Origin: Rotaria socialis
Taxonomy: Eukaryota > Rotifera > Eurotatoria > Philodinida > Philodinidae
Reading direction: 5' to 3'
Assembly (NCBI GenBank): GCA_905331475.1
Contig: CAJNYU010002392.1
Coordinates: 103,465-167,464, forward strand
Length of the DNA stretch: 64,000 nucleotides
Under the pieces are notes generated by a model, which was given only the letters and a program-made list of their open reading frames with translations, had not been told where the DNA came from and made no database searches. Of the stretch, positions 62,067 through 64,000 are shown in pieces; position 1 is the stretch's first letter, and each line of letters begins with the position of its first letter. Position numbers and translations under genes: made by a program.

Positions 62067-62984
62067 CTGTTTTTAAATTACGTTAGTAGATTAAATAAGC
62101 TCTGTCAACAAATGATTGTCAAAGAATTTTTGCGAAAAACAAGAATAGGAAGATAAATAATATTTTATTAGCGAATAAACGAAAGTAATCAAGTAAAGAA
62201 AACTATACAAATTATGGCAATGAAAGAGATGTTCAAAAATAAAATATTGATTTAGCCAATTTTAAGTAGTCGGCAGGTGAAATATTTTGAAAATATTTGA
62301 TCATAGCTTTTATTTGGGTATCAGAACGCTGTATATAAACATTTGTACTCTATTTATAGTAAAATATGGTTGCTTTATATTGTATTATTTCACTTTCATT
62401 CAGATTGATGAGTTTAATTAATCCAATAACACAAGAACTGAACAAAAAATATATAATATCGCTTTTGTTGAATATCTTATGAGAAACTTAATGAGAAGTA
62501 TACTATGAAAAAAACAAAAAGACATATGGAAGTATAGACTTCTAGCGAATGAATGACACAATATAATATGTTTTGTGATTAGAATCATTGTTCACATCGA
62601 AATCATGATTGTTTCGAATACTTCTTATTCCTTATTAACTAATTGGTTTCAAAATAAAAACGATATGCAAATGGACGTTATAGAGAAGAACTATGAATTT
62701 TCTAAAAAAATAAAAGTAAAGATTCGTTATCTAATATAACGTTCAGTCACTCTATTTAACTGAGATGAAGCAATCAATATTTATTTGGTTAAATAGTGAA
62801 ATTGTCTTATAATATTGCAGTTGTATGAAAACAATATCTGCGGTTTTCGTCTTATTTCAGTAACGATAGCTTAAAACAAAGTTAAATAGAAATATGAAAT
62901 ATATAAAGGCGCTCTTTTTCTCATCTCCAAAGTTAAATACACAAGAGTTTTTCTAATTACATATGTTTAGGAAGATCATTATAA
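62067..62984. other. Intergenic, no supported gene
   Basis: Strongly AT-rich; no ORF or repeat except the left copy of CAAGAGTTTT at 62942-62951 that recurs at 63481-63490. Confidence 0.5.
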
Positions 62985-63480
62985 TTTTATAATTTTGTTT
63001 TTTCTCTTCCTTTTGTTTTAATGTTTTTTATTATTAATTATTTTCTGATTTTTTAATAATTAATTATTTATATTTTTAAGACGTTTCGGAGATATCTTTC
63101 TCCTTCTTCAGTTTTATTTTATTTGGTGTTATGTTTGTTTTTACTATTTACAATACGTATCTGAATATTATTTTTCTTTTTCTTTTCTTTAATAGTGGAA
63201 CGGAACGTCAAAGCATATAAGTTTTATCGGCCAGTATTACCGTCTTGTCATTTCGTTCCACTATTAAAGAAAAAAAAGAAAAGAAAAAGAAAAATAATAG
63301 TCAGATACGTATTATAAATAGTAAAAACAAACATAACACCAAATAAAATAAAACTGAAGAAGGAGAAAGATATCTTCGAAACGTCTTAAAAATATAAATA
63401 ATTAATTATTAAAAAATCAGAAAATAATTAATAATAAAAAACTTTGAAACAAAAGGAAGAGAAAAAACAAAATTATAAAA
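62985..63480. mobile_element. Fold-back palindrome (~220-bp arms, 51-bp loop)
   Basis: The left arm 62985-63202 is nearly the reverse complement of the right arm 63254-63480, around a unique 51-bp centre. The arms contain CTGAAGAAG...GAAACGTC (63354-63385 on plus, 63080-63111 on minus). This pattern recalls the conserved end sequence, with hammerhead-like core letters, seen near termini of Penelope-like retroelements. The innermost arm carries AATAGTGGAACG/CGTTCCACTATT. CAAGAGTTTT occurs 34 bp outside the left arm and directly after the right arm, a possible target duplication. No ORF. It would form a very stable hairpin. Confidence 0.75.
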
Positions 63481-64000
63481 CAAGAGTTTTCCTATATGAA
63501 TAAGCTCCTTTAGAATTTTGCATAAAATTGCATATTTGTAAGCAATATGATTCTTATCAATTTGTTAATTTCTTTTCAAAAGTGTATAGTGTTTCGATTA
63601 TGTCTTGAAAGATTAATTGAATATTGCATTGCAGTCATTACAACAGAGCAAAACAATTGGCTCGATCAGATTTTCTTTTTTATATTTTAAAAAGTCTGAC
63701 GCGCGAACGCATCAAACAAGGAAAAAATTTGCCCGATAACGAGAGAAGATCTTCTACTCTACGGGAAGGTAAGATAACTCGCTCAATTCGGACCTCTAGA
63801 AGAAGTCATATGTTGTGAACGAGGAGTTTAAGAGTGTCTCAGATGTTTTGAAAAAATATAGGCAAAACTTCAGCAAAAATTGCATCGTATGTAATTCGCT
63901 GTTCTTGCTTTCTCATTTCAATGACGCATTACATCAATTTACCTTTTCTTTCCTTTTACCAAATTTATTATGCATCTAATATGGTAAATATGACTAATGG
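63481..64000 (+). other. Right edge, with a possible exon at 63635-63768
   Basis: 63635-63768 lies between ATTGCATTGCAG and GAAG|GTAAGA and is open in one frame (HYNRAKQLARSDFLFYIL, then RERIKQGKNLPDNERRSS), phase 2 in and phase 1 out. It is less AT-rich than its surroundings. It may be an internal exon of a gene continuing to the right; no family recognised. Confidence 0.3.

Noticed and set aside
1..64000. Prokaryotic features (operons, CRISPR, ribosome-binding sites), tRNA and rRNA genes
   Set aside because: None seen; the intron-containing genes show eukaryotic nuclear DNA.

Overview
The window looks like nuclear DNA of a bdelloid rotifer (Adineta/Rotaria/Philodina type). This is inferred from several signs: an AT-rich background; spliceosomal introns that are mostly 48-90 bp; ordinary metazoan genes lying beside genes of bacterial/phage and fungal character; a huge FG-GAP/VCBS repeat protein; degraded Kelch genes; and an interstitial G-rich TGTGGG-like tract of the kind reported for bdelloid telomeres. 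No rRNA, tRNA or CRISPR was found. There is one N (10485).

Layout, left to right. 1-838 (-): 5' part of VPS45. 3099-3813 and 6038-6499 (-): a broken Kelch gene and a broken secreted Cys-rich gene. 8885-9787 (+): a secreted phage-endolysin-type amidase with one intron. 10397-10604: telomere-like/hairpin tandem duplication. 10745-11158 (-): a small polar protein ending in a CaaX prenylation box. 11.2-19.3 kb: gene-poor, with repeat relics. 19363-20553 (+): an 8-exon phospholipid scramblase. 22724-24262 (+): an intronless CYP504-like P450 of fungal type. 27464-32944 (+): an 11-exon FAM194-domain protein. 33846-35804 (-): an ATP-grasp-like ligase. 38140-38990: a TIR element with TA flanks. 39919-44746 (+): a type II membrane protein with 28 FG-GAP repeats. 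47046-51489 (+): three tandem homologous 1.25-kb exons or genes for a two-TM, Cys-rich surface protein. 52604-53734 (-): CCDC124. 56500-57627 (+): a coiled-coil protein. 59074-60105 (-): a type II membrane, glycosyltransferase-like protein. 62985-63480: a 0.5-kb fold-back palindrome. Possible orphan exons lie at 61901-62066 (-) and 63635-63768 (+).

The genes do not form an operon or one pathway. Housekeeping genes (VPS45, scramblase, CCDC124) are interspersed with lineage-specific or acquired genes. The parts most worth attention are the three-unit exon array (all junctions phase 1, with two units broken at the same juxtamembrane motif), the acquired amidase and P450, the ATP-grasp protein, the CaaX protein and the two inverted-repeat elements. 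Gene models were built by hand from GT/AG sites, phase continuity and remembered family conservation. No alignment was run.
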